NCBI GenBank assembly: GCA_916700875.1
Contig: CAKAKS010000067.1
Location: 26,401,433 to 26,465,432 of the forward strand
Length of the DNA stretch: 64,000 bases
DNA from: Sebastes aleutianus
Lineage: Eukaryota > Chordata > Actinopteri > Perciformes > Sebastidae
Direction of reading: 5' to 3'
Part shown: in pieces, positions 20,200-32,652 of the stretch
Layout of the letters: every line of letters starts with the position of its first letter
How positions within the stretch are numbered: position 1 is the stretch's first letter
The notes under the pieces: model-generated
The model's input: only the letters and a program-made list of their open reading frames with translations
Databases searched by the model: none
Told to the model about the DNA's origin: nothing
Program-made: the position numbers and the translations under genes

Positions 20200-20880
20200 A
20201 AGATGCCTTTAAACTGCTCAAACAGACTGTGTGATGTAGTAAGAATCAGAATACACGGCACACAATACACACTCTTTATGCGTCTGAATATAAATTGGCT
20301 GCTTGTAAATAAGATTAGAACATGGTGCAGATTAAAGCGTAAGTAGGCAGAATGCTTTTGGCATCATTAGGCAAATAATCCATAATAACCTTTCAGCATA
20401 TTTTAATTCAAGTGTTCTGAGAGAAAACTAAACTCCTCATGGCTCTGATTTCAGGCTTTAAAACATCTAGCCTGTGACGGGAGACTTTGACCAATCACAG
20501 GTCATTTCATTGAGAGAGAGAGAGTGTTCCTATTGGCTGTGCTCCGGCTGGTGGGCGGTGCTTGGTATTTCCTCAACTGATCTCAACATGGCTGCCGGGT
20601 CACAAACTTTCTCATTTTACAGCTGAACAGTACACTACAAGATGTTTCTGAAAAATGTGTCCTGCATGGTGTGCGTGTGCCTCCAGTATCACTGCCATGA
20701 TGAACCAGTAAAAAAGAGCATGCCAAAGCGCAGCTGGAGTTTGGAACAGATCCCCCCCCCCTCGAAGACTCCTTAAACTGCTCAAACAGACTGTGTGATG
20801 TAGTAAGAATCAGAGGATGAACACATGGGGCACCCTGGGGACACTGAGCTTTCATGTCCCTGCAGATATAGAGCATTTAG
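20200..20880 (+). repeat. Copy A of a dispersed repeat family
   Basis: It shares blocks with 21600-22290, 36545-37350 and (inverted) 1790-1880. Shared words include AATTCAAGTGTTCTGAGAGA, GACCAATCACAGGTCATTTC and TGGGCGGTGCTTGGTATTTC. A smaller direct duplication (AAACTGCTCAAACAGACTGT) occurs at both ends of this copy. No coding capacity is seen. Confidence 0.7.
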
Positions 20881-21599
20881 GAGGTTTCTACAGTTAATCT
20901 CATACATGTGGTGAATCTGTTTGAAATAGAACAGGATAAAGAGTAGACTGACCCCCCCTACTCACAAACACACACACACAAATGGACCTCGCTTGTGTCT
21001 GCTGGTCTGGTTGCAATTAACAGGCCGAGTGAGCGGAGTTTATACTCAATATAAACACTAACAGGCTGTCCATGAGTCTGCTCACCATGTTTATATGCGT
21101 GTAGGTGCTTCGGCCGGCCGTTTGCCTATTTGTACGCCTATATGTGTTGGTGGACATGGTGGGAGGTCTCGTCCTGTTACCGTGTATGTACACATCCAAC
21201 TACACTGTGAATGTGTTCCCTGTCATTTCATTGTTGCTGGTCATAAACACTTGTGCGTATACCCAAGGGTGTCCAATTTGCTTGAATTCTCTGATGTTTG
21301 TCTGCAGAGCTGCCAATGCATTAACCAGTAACACTGCCACTAATGTGTTATCCAGACCGGGAGGCGATGTGGGGAACAGGCTTTAACATCCCAGTTCACA
21401 TCCGTTACATGGGAGGCTATCAGTTCGGAGAGGAAGAGATGGAAAGGGTCATTTGGGGTCATCTGAGTGTGACAGGTGCTGGTGTGAATCCATATTTTTT
21501 AAGAATATCATACCAAATGTGGAGACTTTATTCAGACCGGTAGCATGGTGGGAAAAGTGGGGAGACTACTTGTAATATATTGTTAATGTGGACAGATCT

Positions 21600-22290
21600 T
21601 GAATACTTGCATACACGGCACACATGTACACTCTTTATGCGTCTGAACATAAATTGTCTGCTTGTAAATTAGATTAGAACATGGTGCAGATTAAAGCTTC
21701 AGTAGAGAACAAGTTTTTGGCATCATTGGGCAAATAATACATAATAATCTTTCAGCATATTGTAATTCAAGTGTTCTGAGAGAAAAATAGACTTCTGCAT
21801 CTCCTCATGGCTCTGTTTTCAGGCTTTAAAAGATCTAGCCCCATAACGGGAGACTTTGACCAATCACAGGTCATTTCATTGAGAGAGAGCGTTCCTATTG
21901 GCTGCGCTAGCTGGTGGGCGGTGCTTGGTATTTCCTCAACTGATCTGGTCACAAACTTTCTCCTTTTACAGCTAAACAGTACACTACTAGATGTTTCTGA
22001 AAACATTTTACGGGAGAAATAGGCATTACAGTAACAGAACATTGATTCATATTTGGATCAGCGCTGCCTAGTTTGACCGTTTGATCGGAGTTCGTGAGTG
22101 ATTGATAGCTGCTCATAGACGGCAAGGCTCCAGCACGCAGGCTCCAGATGCCATTTGGAGCAACGGAGGACACAGAGGCACATGATTTTATTTCAGATTA
22201 CCTGTCTCATGCTCTACTGTCAGGATATAGTGACCGTTTTATAACTTTTTAAAATCATATTTTCTCCATTTCTACCCACTGCAGCTCCAA
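21600..22290 (+). repeat. Copy B of a dispersed repeat family
   Basis: The same family as copy A, here extending further: GGCATTACAGTAACAGAACA, GATCAGCGCTGCCTAGTTTG and TTTCTCCATTTCTACCCACT at its end, all found again near 37.0-37.35 kb. Confidence 0.7.
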
Positions 22291-22752
22291 TGTAGGAACA
22301 TGTTTTTGATTTGTGTTTCTTTTTGTAATTTATTTGTATTTTATTATGATTTTGTAGATATTTTATTTTATATTATTATTTTGCATATAGGAGTCATTTG
22401 ATTTGTTGACCAAAATGTCATGTAAAAAATCAATAAAATACTAATTACAAAAAAAAGGATATCACACCAAAGAGGCAGCCGTTAGACAATGCTGCTTTTG
22501 CACACACACGTAGACTTAGCGTAGTTATGCACACAAGTTTTGATGTTTTAATCCCTTCATTTATCTGAAGGTAGAGTGAGCTGTGATCAGTTGGCTGGGG
22601 GTGAGACAGCAGTACGCCAAGTGCAGAGAGAAGGAGAGTATAGTAGGAGGAGAAGGGCAGCTGCTGGCCAGAGTTATATTACTCTCTGAAGCTGTTCTCT
22701 CTCGTCTTGGCCCAGGAAGAGTTTTTCCTTAAAAAGAGAAGAAGAGAGGAGC

Positions 22753-22754
<2 letters not shown>

Positions 22755-22805
<51 letters not shown>

Positions 22806-22936
22806 GCATGTGATGGAGATGGAGAGGGAGGGGGTTCTGGTCTCTCTTAAAAGTGTGACTCACAGAATAGGAATGGCCTCCCTCCCAAATGAGAGTAAAC
22901 CAGTCTCTGCCTCTCTCTCTCTCTCTCTCTCTCTCC
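22755..22936. repeat. TG and CT microsatellites
   Basis: A run of about 23 TG units (22755-22800) and, after a spacer, about 13 CT units (22911-22936), in intergenic DNA. Confidence 0.9.
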
Positions 22937-25105
22937 CCCCTCTTTCTCACACACACTCTTTCACTCTTTAATTCTTTTTTTTTCATTTTTTCTTTCACAT
23001 GAACTGAAAGAGCGTTTCAGTCTGGGGGGATTTCTGTAATCAGGTCCAGAATCATAAAAAAAGCTTGACTTTCCCGAGCTTTCGCCGCAACTTTTTTCCC
23101 TCGCTGTTCCGCGGAAAGCCAACACGAGGAACTGACGTGAACTCAAAAGACAAAGCATATGCATGTAATTGCACAAATCCACACAGTCAAACAGCAGATG
23201 CATGTTCGTGATATCTGCAGCCTGCACAGATAGGATGGGATGCAGACTGTTCTTCCAGATGTTTTCCAGTGCAGCTCCTGAATCTGAAAACGCCATATTG
23301 AAGAACAAACAAACAGGATATTGCATTAAACTTATGATAAGCTAACATTTGCTCCTCTTTTCCCTTTGTTTCTTTTTGGAATCTTCTTCCCCCCCCTTCC
23401 TTCTCCTCCAGATGTGCTTTCTGCTCAGACAAGGCAGCTGGGAGTCGTTATCCCAGTGCATCATGAACACGTACGGTAAAGTCCATGTGCGAGACTTATG
23501 TCAGTACCAGTGAATTTCGGTGGAAAAAGGGTTGCGCCGAGGTCTGGGAGTAAGATGGTAGTGAAAAGTCCGGTCGCCAGGGCTTCAGAAAACAAGGAGA
23601 GAGGAAATTTGGTCTCAGAAATACCTCCGGGGAGCCAAGGCAAATTTCCGAGGAACAGTCCCCCCTCGCACACCAACACATGGACACATATGCACAAATC
23701 ACACGTGCACACGCATGCTGTAAAATCACACACAGAAATATGCATCGCCAAGCAAACGGGCACACCCATGCACATGCACACAAACAAACAAACAAAAACA
23801 AACTCAGGGGCTCTGTGGAATGCTTTGATGAGTGCAGTTTTGGCTCCGGATCTTCAAAAATGACCGGAAGGGATGTATCAAACAGTGCAAACACGTACAG
23901 AACAGCGCATGTACATGCACACACAAGAATGCACGCTGCGAATACAAAAACAGTGGCTCATAATCAGGACCACAGGAAAAACAACTCAAACTGAGACAGT
24001 TCCACTGAAATTCTGCAGAAGTCTGAGTGTGAACAATAATATGAAACATGTGTTTCATTGAGACATAGTTGGGAAGAAGACATTTTGGGACATTTGCGTG
24101 TCCACACGCAGTGTATTTTCTGCACAAAAAGATGTTTGTAATGATACACTGTTGACCCCTGAAACAGGAATTCTTTCTTCTCTTGCCCCTCGTCAACAGG
24201 GAGGTCAGAGGTCAGGCTCAGCTGCAACACAGCAGCCCTTGAAGTGGTAAAGGTGTGTTGCTCAGGGGCTCTTTAGCAGGTAGATACTTGCTGACACAGT
24301 GGGTTCGACTTGGGACTTGTATTTAGGGGAGTCTGCCTACTACTCTGTCACTCTGCTGCATCCAGTAGTACAGAATAAATCAGCTTCTTTTGACAACTTT
24401 GTTAGTGGTCATTATTACATTTCACTCTCAAATTTAATTGCCGAGGTCAGGGGGCGTGACGACATCACTAAAGAATAACAGAGTACAAGAATGAGCAGCG
24501 GTGTCGGCGGCGTACGACAGGTTGGAAACATACCCTCACTTTTGATGTATTATTTAAACCACTGAGGCTCTGGGTTACTTGGGCACAGAGGGGCTAGAGC
24601 AAAATGCTAGCGTCAGCATACTATGACAATGCTCACATGCTGATGTTTAGGAGTAGAGGCGACGGGTCATTTGAGGCAAGCAGAGTGGGGCTTTGCAACA
24701 AAGGTAAGTGTGGTTTTAATGGCACTGAGTCTGGATTAGTACATAACATAAAAAAAACCTCAGTTGCTGCTGTTATTTGTCTGTCTGTGGCTGGATATAA
24801 TAGTTTCAAAATGGTGTTTTGTTTTGGCAGCGAGTGTGGGAAAACAACATTGCACATGTCCAAAGCCTTTGGCAATGAAAGCAGATGTGCTTAGCGAAGG
24901 GTCAATTGCAGCGGGGCAACAGGTAATCAGCTGATTGTCCCGCCCCTCGAACGCAGAGTGGCCAATCATAACGTAGCATCGGCCAGCTCCGACCATCTCT
25001 GCTCCATAGACGGGTTTCTGTGCAACGCCGTCATCACAGAGATGCGCGCACAGCGAGGGGGCAGAAAGTACGGCATGTCTAGCGGAGCCAAGCTACAAAG
25101 CAGAG

Positions 25106-25240
25106 ATGACGAGTAGTTGTTGTGCAGTAAACTGCACCAACCACAGAAAAGAGGGATTGACAATGTTTAATAGTCCGAGGGGATCACATGCTACTTTGCT
25201 AAAAATAGAAGGAGATTATGGATCCAGACAAGCAATCTAA
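25106..25240 (+). pseudogene. THAP zinc-finger N-terminal fragment, probably transposon-derived
   Basis: An open frame of 44 codons begins MTSSCCAVNCTNHRKEGLTM. This matches the start of a THAP domain, where an N-terminal Cys-x(2-4)-Cys is followed by Asn and Arg (human THAP proteins and P-element-like transposases; from memory). The frame stops at 25238-25240, before the conserved Trp and the C-x-H half of the zinc site. No continuation was recognised. It is most likely a decayed copy of a THAP-containing transposon or retrogene. The weak point is that only about 20 residues support it. Confidence 0.5.
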
Positions 25241-26490
25241 TCACACAGCGCTAGCAAAGCAGCAGGTGATTATGGCGAGCTGTCATGCTCCACAGATCGA
25301 TAAAAATGAACTGATCAACAACAACAGGGTGATTGACCTACACTCTAAGGAACTATTTATATATATTAAAGGGACTGTTTGTAAGAATCAGTGCATTTTA
25401 AATAGGTCTTTCAGTGACAGGCTGCTTCACCCGCGGTGTGTAAAAGAGAGATACCACAGGTCCTTCTGCTGCTGGAACACTTTATCAACATATAAAAAAG
25501 GATCATCTGACCTAACGTGCACAACCGGTGAAAAATATCACTTCATTACCAAGGTGGTAACTGAATTCAACAAAAGGAATATATGATAAATATCGAGTTA
25601 ATTGTTCGAGCTATGGAGAAGGTGTATGACCATATACTTCTTCCAACTTCTTTTCGGACATATATAACGTAATATATTTATTTATGTTGATTATTTTTTA
25701 ATTGATTGTTTACTGTTCATTTTATTTGTTATTCTTATTTTGTTTTTTTACTGTGGTATTTTTTACATGTTCGAAATAAATAATTAATTAAAAATAAAGT
25801 GAAACGAAATGGTTGTCACTGTCCACTCATATTAAACATGAATCCCAATTAGTGTATGAACGTATGAAAATAATATGCAAAATAAGCATATAGTTTGTTA
25901 TCGTGAACGGCCGAATGGTGCCTCGCTTTAAATGCTGCAGCCGCAAGGAATTGTGGGATGTTATTCTCTCGTTTCCTTTGGTAAAGGATGCTCCAGTGTA
26001 TCCTATGCTGAAGGAGATAATAAAGGAAGCATTGAAGCTCCTTTCCTTAACTTTTGGTGAATTCGAACAGCTCTTATCATGGCTGCTACTCAGATACTTC
26101 CGCGTCATTTCACTCCGTTAGGAACCTTCCTAAGCAAAAAGGACTATTCGAACGCAACACAGGTGTAAATCTCCACTCCACTAGAACACTTGAACACAAC
26201 AGAGCCATCGTTAGTGTTATTAGTAACACCTGTGCTTTGCCTACTAGGACAAGTCAAAATGTCTGCTGTAAAAAAGGCCTGTTGCTTCAGATTTTCTTCA
26301 TTTTCAGGGTTGGTTTAGTTAAAGTAAAAGTTGTGTAATAGTGACATTCATTACCAGGAAAGGTTGAGAAGGAGATATACATTTTCTAAAACATTGTGTT
26401 TCTACATAAAAACCTGTGGAGCTAACATTAGTAGTTAGCACATCATCAACTAATATTAGCACTATGCTATATACTGAATGTAAACACATG

Positions 26491-27406
26491 GGCTGTATTC
26501 GAAACCGCATACTATACTAGTAGTACGTACTGATTTGATCAAAATGTAGTATGCAGTATGCGAACAAAAGCAAAATCTACGGTTACAACAACAGCAGCAG
26601 CTAAATACGGCGCGTTTTTTATATTTTTTTGTAGCCATTTCATCACTAAATTCACTTCTGAAAGTTTTTGAGGCGAGAAATCAACTGTGTAGATTATTAA
26701 TATCGGCAAATTTACGAAGTTAGATGGCGAATCGAACATTTGTTCCACCGTTGTCGGAGTTTAGAAGCGCCTGCCGGGGTCGCTACCTCTCCAGCCGGGT
26801 AGTCACGCTCACAGACCGCTATGAGCTGCTGGAGCTCTCTCAAGAGACCGGTGTCGTAGACAAGAGGCTTTTATTTCCTTGTTGATGGATAGCTTGTTTA
26901 CATTATAAATTAACAGGAACCTGGAACCACTGTTTAGTTGCTGTAACTGAAAAAGCTGTTTGAGGAACGTACATTTTATGGATCAATATTTTATATTTCC
27001 CGTCTCCCCTTGTTGATGATCCTGTTTTTCTCACTTCATTATGAGATGTTAGAATAAATAGTTTAAACCTGCAGTATCTTATAAAGTAAACAACAGAACA
27101 TAAACAACTAAATCAAAGTTGTATTGTTCCATAATATTGCAGTAGTGATACGAGTTAGTTTTTTTGTCCAGTACTTTAAGGGCTGGTTTAAAGGCTAAAG
27201 CTTCATCTAGCATACTGCAAAATACATCACTTTAACCGTCACATACTGCATACTACTGATGAACACAGTATGCAGTACACAGTACATACTGCATACTGCG
27301 TTCCTCAGTAGTCATCTATGTCATCTATGTCACAGTATGCAGTACACAGTACATACTGCATACTGCGTTCCTCAGTAGTATGCAGTAGGCGGTTTCGAAT
27401 ACAGCC
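26491..27406. mobile_element. Terminal-inverted-repeat element (916 bp)
   Basis: The left end GGCTGTATTCGAAACCGC and the right end GCGGTTTCGAATACAGCC are perfect inverted repeats over 18 bp, extending imperfectly into GTATGC-rich subterminal repeats. ATG flanks both ends directly, compatible with a 3-bp target duplication, though this is too short to be sure. The words CAGTATGCAGTACACAGTAC are duplicated inside the right part. No transposase frame. Confidence 0.8.
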
Positions 27407-27524
27407 ATGCTGCTTCTGCTTTGTAATGATTGTAACAGTGAATACAGACCTACCCGGCTTTACAGGAACAGTGTAGATCCTTCTGTCTGCTTCTCTCTGA
27501 AGTCGCTTTTTTCAAAAGTGCAGT

Positions 27525-28300
27525 TGAGGGCTCCATAGTAGCTCCATGGTTGTAGCTCCATGTGGTGGCTCCATGGTAGCGCCATCGTGGTAGCTCCATG
27601 TGGTAGCTCCATGCATGGTAGCTCCATGGTGGTAGCTCCTCCGTGGTAGCTCCATGCATGGTAGCTCAATGGTAACTCCATCCATGGTAGCTCCATCACG
27701 GTAGCTCCATGTGGTAGCTCCATCACGGTAGCTCCATGTGGTAGCTCCATCACGGTAGCTCCATGTGGTAGCTCCATCACGGTAGCTCCATGGTAGCTCC
27801 ATCCATGGTAGCTCCATGTGGTAGCTCCATCATGGTAGCTCCATGGTAGCTCCATCCATGGTAGCTCCATGGTGTAGCTCCATCATGGTAGCTCCATCAT
27901 GGTAACTCCATCCATGGTAGCTCCATGCATGGTAGCTCCATGGTGGTAGCTCCATGGTAGCTCCATGCATGGTAGCTCCATGGTGTAGCTCCATGGTAGC
28001 TCCGTCATGGTAACTCCATCCATGGTAGCTCCATGCATGGTAGCTCCATCGTGGTAGCTCCATGGTGGTAGCTCCTCCGTGGTAGCTCCATGGTGGTAGC
28101 TCCATGGTGGTGGCTCCATGGTAGCTCCATGCATGGTAGCTCCATGGTGTAGCTCCATGGTAGCTCTGTGGTAGCTCCTCCATGGGGTAGCTCCATGTGG
28201 TAGCTCCATAGTAGCTCCATGGGGTAGCTCCATGTGGTAGCTCCATCATGGTAGCTCCATGGCGTAGCTCCATGGGGTAGCTCCATCATGGTAGCTCTGA
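27525..28300. repeat. Satellite of GGTAGCTCCAT-type units (about 0.77 kb)
   Basis: Irregular tandem array of 12- to 18-bp units built on ATGGTAGCTCC, with variant spacers (CATCACGGTAGCTCCATGTG, CATGCATGG, GTGGTAGCTCCTCCG). Most units contain AGCT and ATGCAT-like palindromes. All frames stay open for long stretches on the minus strand (MELPW, SYHGATT types), which is a low-complexity artefact. Confidence 0.9.
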
Positions 28301-28599
28301 CAGCATGACAGAGAAGCAGTGAGGGTCTGGGCTTAGTGAAGGCTGATTTTGATAGTATTTCTTTTAAAGGAGATAGTAACGATGTGGATTATCTGCTACA
28401 GCACAAATTTGAAAGCAATTCATCCAATAGTTAGGAAATATTAGGAGATATTTCACTTCATACAAAAGTGAAAAATCAACATTGCCATGGGGTCGCACCG
28501 CTAGCACAGCTCAAAACTGAGCCTGCAAAGTCTAGTGACCGTTTACAACTGAAAAACTGAATAGTAGTTTTAAAGTTTGCCACCATTTTTATCTTTTTT

Positions 28600-29069
28600 A
28601 CGGCGGAGTATTAGGGCCACATTGAGGGAAAAAAAAAAAAATCTGAGATTTTGAGAATAAAGTCATAATATTCCGAGAATAAAGTCATAAGTTTATGAGA
28701 AAAAAAGTGGTAATATTCCGAGAATAAAGTCATAAGTTTACGAGAAAAAAATCGTAGTATTATGAGAATAAAGTCATATAATTATAAAGTAGTAATTTTA
28801 CGTGTTATTTTAGAAGGGAAATAGAGCAGCTTGCCGCCTGTGTAAAAATGAGGAACGTGGAGCATCTTGTGAAGTTATACTTTAGTTTAGGTTTCACAAA
28901 TAATGAAATACTTCATCTTTTGGCACATCAGCACCACATCATCATCAGTATCAGGACCTTGAAAAGATTTTGCAAGAAACTGCGTTTATTCCGAAGAAAG
29001 AACCACACAGACCTCGATGGAAAGTCATCAAAGTCTGAGAGAGTAAGCGCCATGTCGCTATTGGGCTAA
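28600..29069 (+). mobile_element. Remnant of an integrase-type transposon
   Basis: The frame 28848-29069 starts MRNVEHLVKLYFSLGFTNNE and continues with LLAHQHHIIISIRTLKRFCK and LRLFRRKNHTDL. I recognise this as the N-terminal helix-turn-helix-like part of an integrase-core transposon protein found in many fish genomes (family recall, not a search). It stops after 73 residues, before any DDE catalytic core. In front of it lies GGGCCACATTGAGGG and repeated GAGAATAAAGTCATAA words, which recur inverted at about 17800-17900. This is a truncated, inactive copy. Confidence 0.55.
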
Positions 29070-29252
29070 AATCACATTTTTCTTTTTAGGTAAGAGTTGT
29101 GGTTCATCATCCAGTGTTTAGATTTCACTGAGAGTGAATCTATGTCAAAGGAGGATCTTATATTTACGCATGCACATATGAAAATGGATCTTTGGAAGCC
29201 GCAGATTTGTGTGTTTGGACAAAAGTGAGCGTAGACACTTTGGTGTAGCAAC

Positions 29253-29258
29253 CTTTAT
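29253..29258 (-). terminator. Possible distal poly(A) signal of col6a1
   Basis: AATAAAGG on the minus strand, about 1.5 kb past the col6a1 stop. If used, the region 29253-30760 would be 3' UTR. No protein or recognised repeat is seen in most of that interval, which would fit. This is inference. Confidence 0.25.
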
Positions 29259-30692
29259 TGAAGGAGCTCTTACAACACTACTGAGGTTTGGTATCCTCAG
29301 GTAAAAATATCTTCTTGAACAACATGGGTAGAGGCTGATACACTGAGAATAATAGCACCACAGATAATAACAACAACAGTACAGTGACTCTGGGCCACTG
29401 ATGACAACGAAACTTGAAGGTGTGGAACTTGAGGGGATCTAAAAAGGTACACACCGTTTCCTGTGTGTACGTGGGCGTGAGGAGCTCATAGTCCCACTAG
29501 GTTTCTTTTCCAGCCTTCAACCATGACAGATGTTTTCCTACCTCACTGATGAAGCACAGCGGTGTGTGTATGTGTGTGTGTGTGTGTGTGTGTTTGACAG
29601 AGGCCTCCCTGCTGCACAGACAACATAGAACAGGTTTCTGTCAATCTGTCGTTTGAACCAGTGACCCCAGCACAACTGTTTATAGAACAGTCGCCCAAGG
29701 CTACACGTAAAAAAATCACCTCCACACACATATTAGACAAGTAGTTGATGTAACCACAGAGATGCTCTCACACACACACACAGAGATACACACACTCGGG
29801 CAGAATCACACATGTTGAGTCCAGCTGTCGTGTCCTCATTAGTACCAGGTGAAGTGCTGATGGGTTTTGTTTGGGAGTCTGCCTGATGTCATGTCCTGTT
29901 TTCCCTGTCGGCTTGGCGATCGAATAGAGCTTTCAAGTGATGTCGGGTGTGAGTTTTCACCAACTTACGAATAACTCAAGGCTTTTCCAAGTGACCTTTT
30001 CAAAACCTAAAAATAAAGTCGGCTGGACAATCGTGCGCCAGCCTTCCAGGTTAACGATCATTTAGGTACAACAAGTAAGTCGCCAAGGAATTTTTATGCG
30101 CTTGGTTTGCTTACGTTGTAAAATTGTGACACCACAAATCCGACATCACTTGAAAGGGGTGGTAAGAGATACAAAAATGAGTCCACATTAAACCCTAAAC
30201 ACAAATCCTTCGAACGGCAGGAGCTCCAGTCCTGGAGAGACAGGAGAGTGTAGCCTCGATGAGCCATTTTCAACCCACACTTAGTTAGTTGAAGTAAGAC
30301 AGAGCGTGCGTCCAGACTAGCTAAAAGTGATGCGGAATACCTGAGTAGAAATCAGCGCAATGCATTTTAAAAGCTATAAATTTAGTTTAGGCGTGGCCAT
30401 TACTGATGGCTCTCCAGGACCGAAGCAACCCCCCCTTTGACTTGGGACATTCTTTACCCTGAAATTTGCCTTACAGGCAGCAATTTCTTCCAGTTGTGTA
30501 CTGTCACAACAAGCTTGTTTAGGTTAGCACCATCATTTGGGTTATAGTCTAATGACCTCAGCATAGAAGGTGGAAATTGTACACGGCAGATAATCTGCCT
30601 TGGAGGCTAAACTCAGGGTAAAAAAGTCACAATTTTGTTTCATGAAGACATTTCCATTTGTCTGCCACACAATCATTTGTCATTTTGAGACA

Positions 30693-30698
30693 TTTATT
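30693..30698 (-). terminator. Possible proximal poly(A) signal of col6a1
   Basis: AATAAA on the minus strand about 65 nt past the col6a1 stop. A second AATAAA (29253-29258) lies 1.5 kb downstream and would give a 3' UTR nearer the usual length. Which is used cannot be told from sequence. Confidence 0.3.
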
Positions 30699-30760
30699 AT
30701 TTAACCAACACAGTGTACGGTAAATGAGTGAGACTGAATATTCATATTGGGACTAAAAAT

Positions 30761-31374
30761 CTATTGCATGTTGGAGACGGACACCCTGCGGGAGACGGTT
30801 TGGTGGAAGACCCCGCGGAGCAGAGAGGCGTAATCTGAGACGCGGAACAGGTGGCGCTGGGCGTAGGTGATGTCGTCCGGCCGCCCCCTGCTCACCAGCG
30901 TGCGCAGGTTGACCTCACTGACTTGGCTGCCAATGGCGATGACAAAGAGCTCAATTCCGGCGTCCGATACCTCGCGAACGCGCTTTTCCAGCTGGGCCTC
31001 GGTGATGGCCTGAGACCTGCCGTCAGAGAACATCACCAGCTTCTTCTTGCCTCCCGATGCGTCCCCGCGGCCGCGTAGATTCTTGATGGCGAAGTCCATG
31101 GCCCCTAGCACGTCGGTGCCGTCATTTTGGAAGGCCGCCTGTTCAATGTTCAAAGACAGCAAGGTCAAATTGGTAGTTGGTGGTTGCTCCATGCGGGTGC
31201 TTCGGCTGTACTGGCCCGCGCCCACTTTGACAGTGACACCCCTCTTCCTCTCGCCAGTCAGGAAACGCTCGGCCAAGCGGCGGACAAAGGTCTTGCTTGT
31301 TTCGAAGTTCTTCTGGCCCACACTGGCCGAGCTGTCCATCATCACCAAAATCTCGGCACTGTCAGCGAAAGAGA
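30761..31374 (-). CDS. col6a1: col6a1 coding exon 35: C2 VWA domain and stop
   Basis: A single 614-nt exon carries the whole second C-terminal VWA domain. It enters in phase 1 after exon 34 and reads ISFADSAEILVMMDSSASVG (MIDAS DSSAS), then RLAERFLTGERKRGVTVKVG, GAGQYSRSTRMEQPP, KLVMFSDGRSQ and GIELFVIAIGSQVSEVN. It ends [20 protein letters not shown] and a stop at 30761. Human COL6A1 also ends in [20 protein letters not shown] (from memory). Opposite-strand open frames over this exon are shadows. Confidence 0.96.
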
Positions 31375-32593
31375 CTGCAACAAACACACACAGACGCACA
31401 ATGCATCTGATCAATAGCTGTTTCCAGTGGTTCTGTAAATGTCAGACGTAGCGAGGCGCAAGACAGCCAAATAGCATTTATAGACATTTTCAAACTCGGA
31501 ACTATAAACATTCTAAATGGGTCCCTTTGTATTTCCTGTTTTCAGTGTTTGTGAATGCAGTAGGGTCGTGTCTAGAAGGTAACCTGTAAATTGCGAAATC
31601 TGATCTGAAATCTGAGTTTCCCCAACTCACGGGTTACCTTCTAGACAAGCAGTAGCTGAGAGGGGGTAAACTTGGACCAAAGCTGTTGCCCTAGCAACAG
31701 AATGGCAATGAAAAGGTCTGTACAATTCACTACATTTCATGGGTTTAAATTGTTTGTTGTTTTATTGGAGCCTTCAAATGGGGTTGTGTTTACCGTGTTC
31801 ACGAGATGAGTCCATATGAACGCCCCCCTCATGTCGTATTCACGACCTCGTAAGTGGAAAGTTTCTGAAAGCTCAGAGTTCACGACTTGTGAAATGTTTG
31901 TTGACGTTGTCAGAAATGGCGGAGCCAATGCAAGTTCATTTTTCGGTGCATAATAAGTTAATATATTGTAATTTTAGTCGTATATTGTTTTTCTTGATAA
32001 TTTTATAATATGTCTGAAGAAAATGTTGATATTCCCAATGACCTCATCTTTTTCCTCTGTCATTACGCCTTTACATTTACTGCATTATGTTACCCACTTG
32101 CTAGCTTGCTAAATCGTTAGCCTCTGTGGCTTCTAGACGCCGACAGTAACGTTAATATTGCTGTTGCTTAGCAGCAGTGTTCACACGACTTAACCACTTG
32201 AACGCCAAGCATATCGTGTACATGACTTCCCGTGTTGTAAACACGAGCTCACGAGTTTCATTTCAACTCTCATTTACTGTGTGTCTTTGTTTTAACTTAT
32301 TATTTAAATGTACTTTAAACTAATATAGACAAAATGTGAGAAAGGGAGGAAAATGTTACTAAAGATATAAATGGCAAACTGGGTCAACAGCAGTAAGATA
32401 AGACATTAAACATTAAAAACAGTTAACCAACCAGTGGTCAGACCTAAAACTTGTATTGTTGAAAAAGAAAAACAAACTTACTGGGACATTTGTAGTCTGG
32501 GCACCTCTTTTCTGAATGAGAGAACAACAGGAGTTAATACGTTTGTTTATTTGGAGTTGGTACAAAAGATTGACTTGATGGAAATTACCAATG

Positions 32594-32652
<59 letters not shown>

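Larger units (their letters stand above)
19330..30690. other. Intergenic region between col6a1 and col6a2, repeat-rich
   Basis: No functional gene is recognised. It holds inverted-repeat elements, two copies of a shared 0.5-kb repeat (from about 20.2 and 21.6 kb), microsatellites at 22.75 and 29.56 kb, a THAP fragment, an integrase-type fragment and a satellite at 27.5-28.3 kb. Between about 22.4 and 24.6 kb I see only simple repeats and unsupported open frames. The part next to 30690 may be col6a1 3' UTR. Confidence 0.5.

Noticed and set aside
23496..24230. Cluster of open frames on both strands between 23.5 and 24.2 kb
   Set aside because: Compositionally driven by CACA/TGTG-rich DNA. No recognisable motif and no consistent splice structure.
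27450..28289. Open frames of up to 147 codons rich in MELPW and SYHGATT
   Set aside because: Low-complexity satellite translated in several frames at once, with no domain.
31047..31451. Plus-strand open frame of 134 codons
   Set aside because: Antisense of the col6a1 C2 exon.
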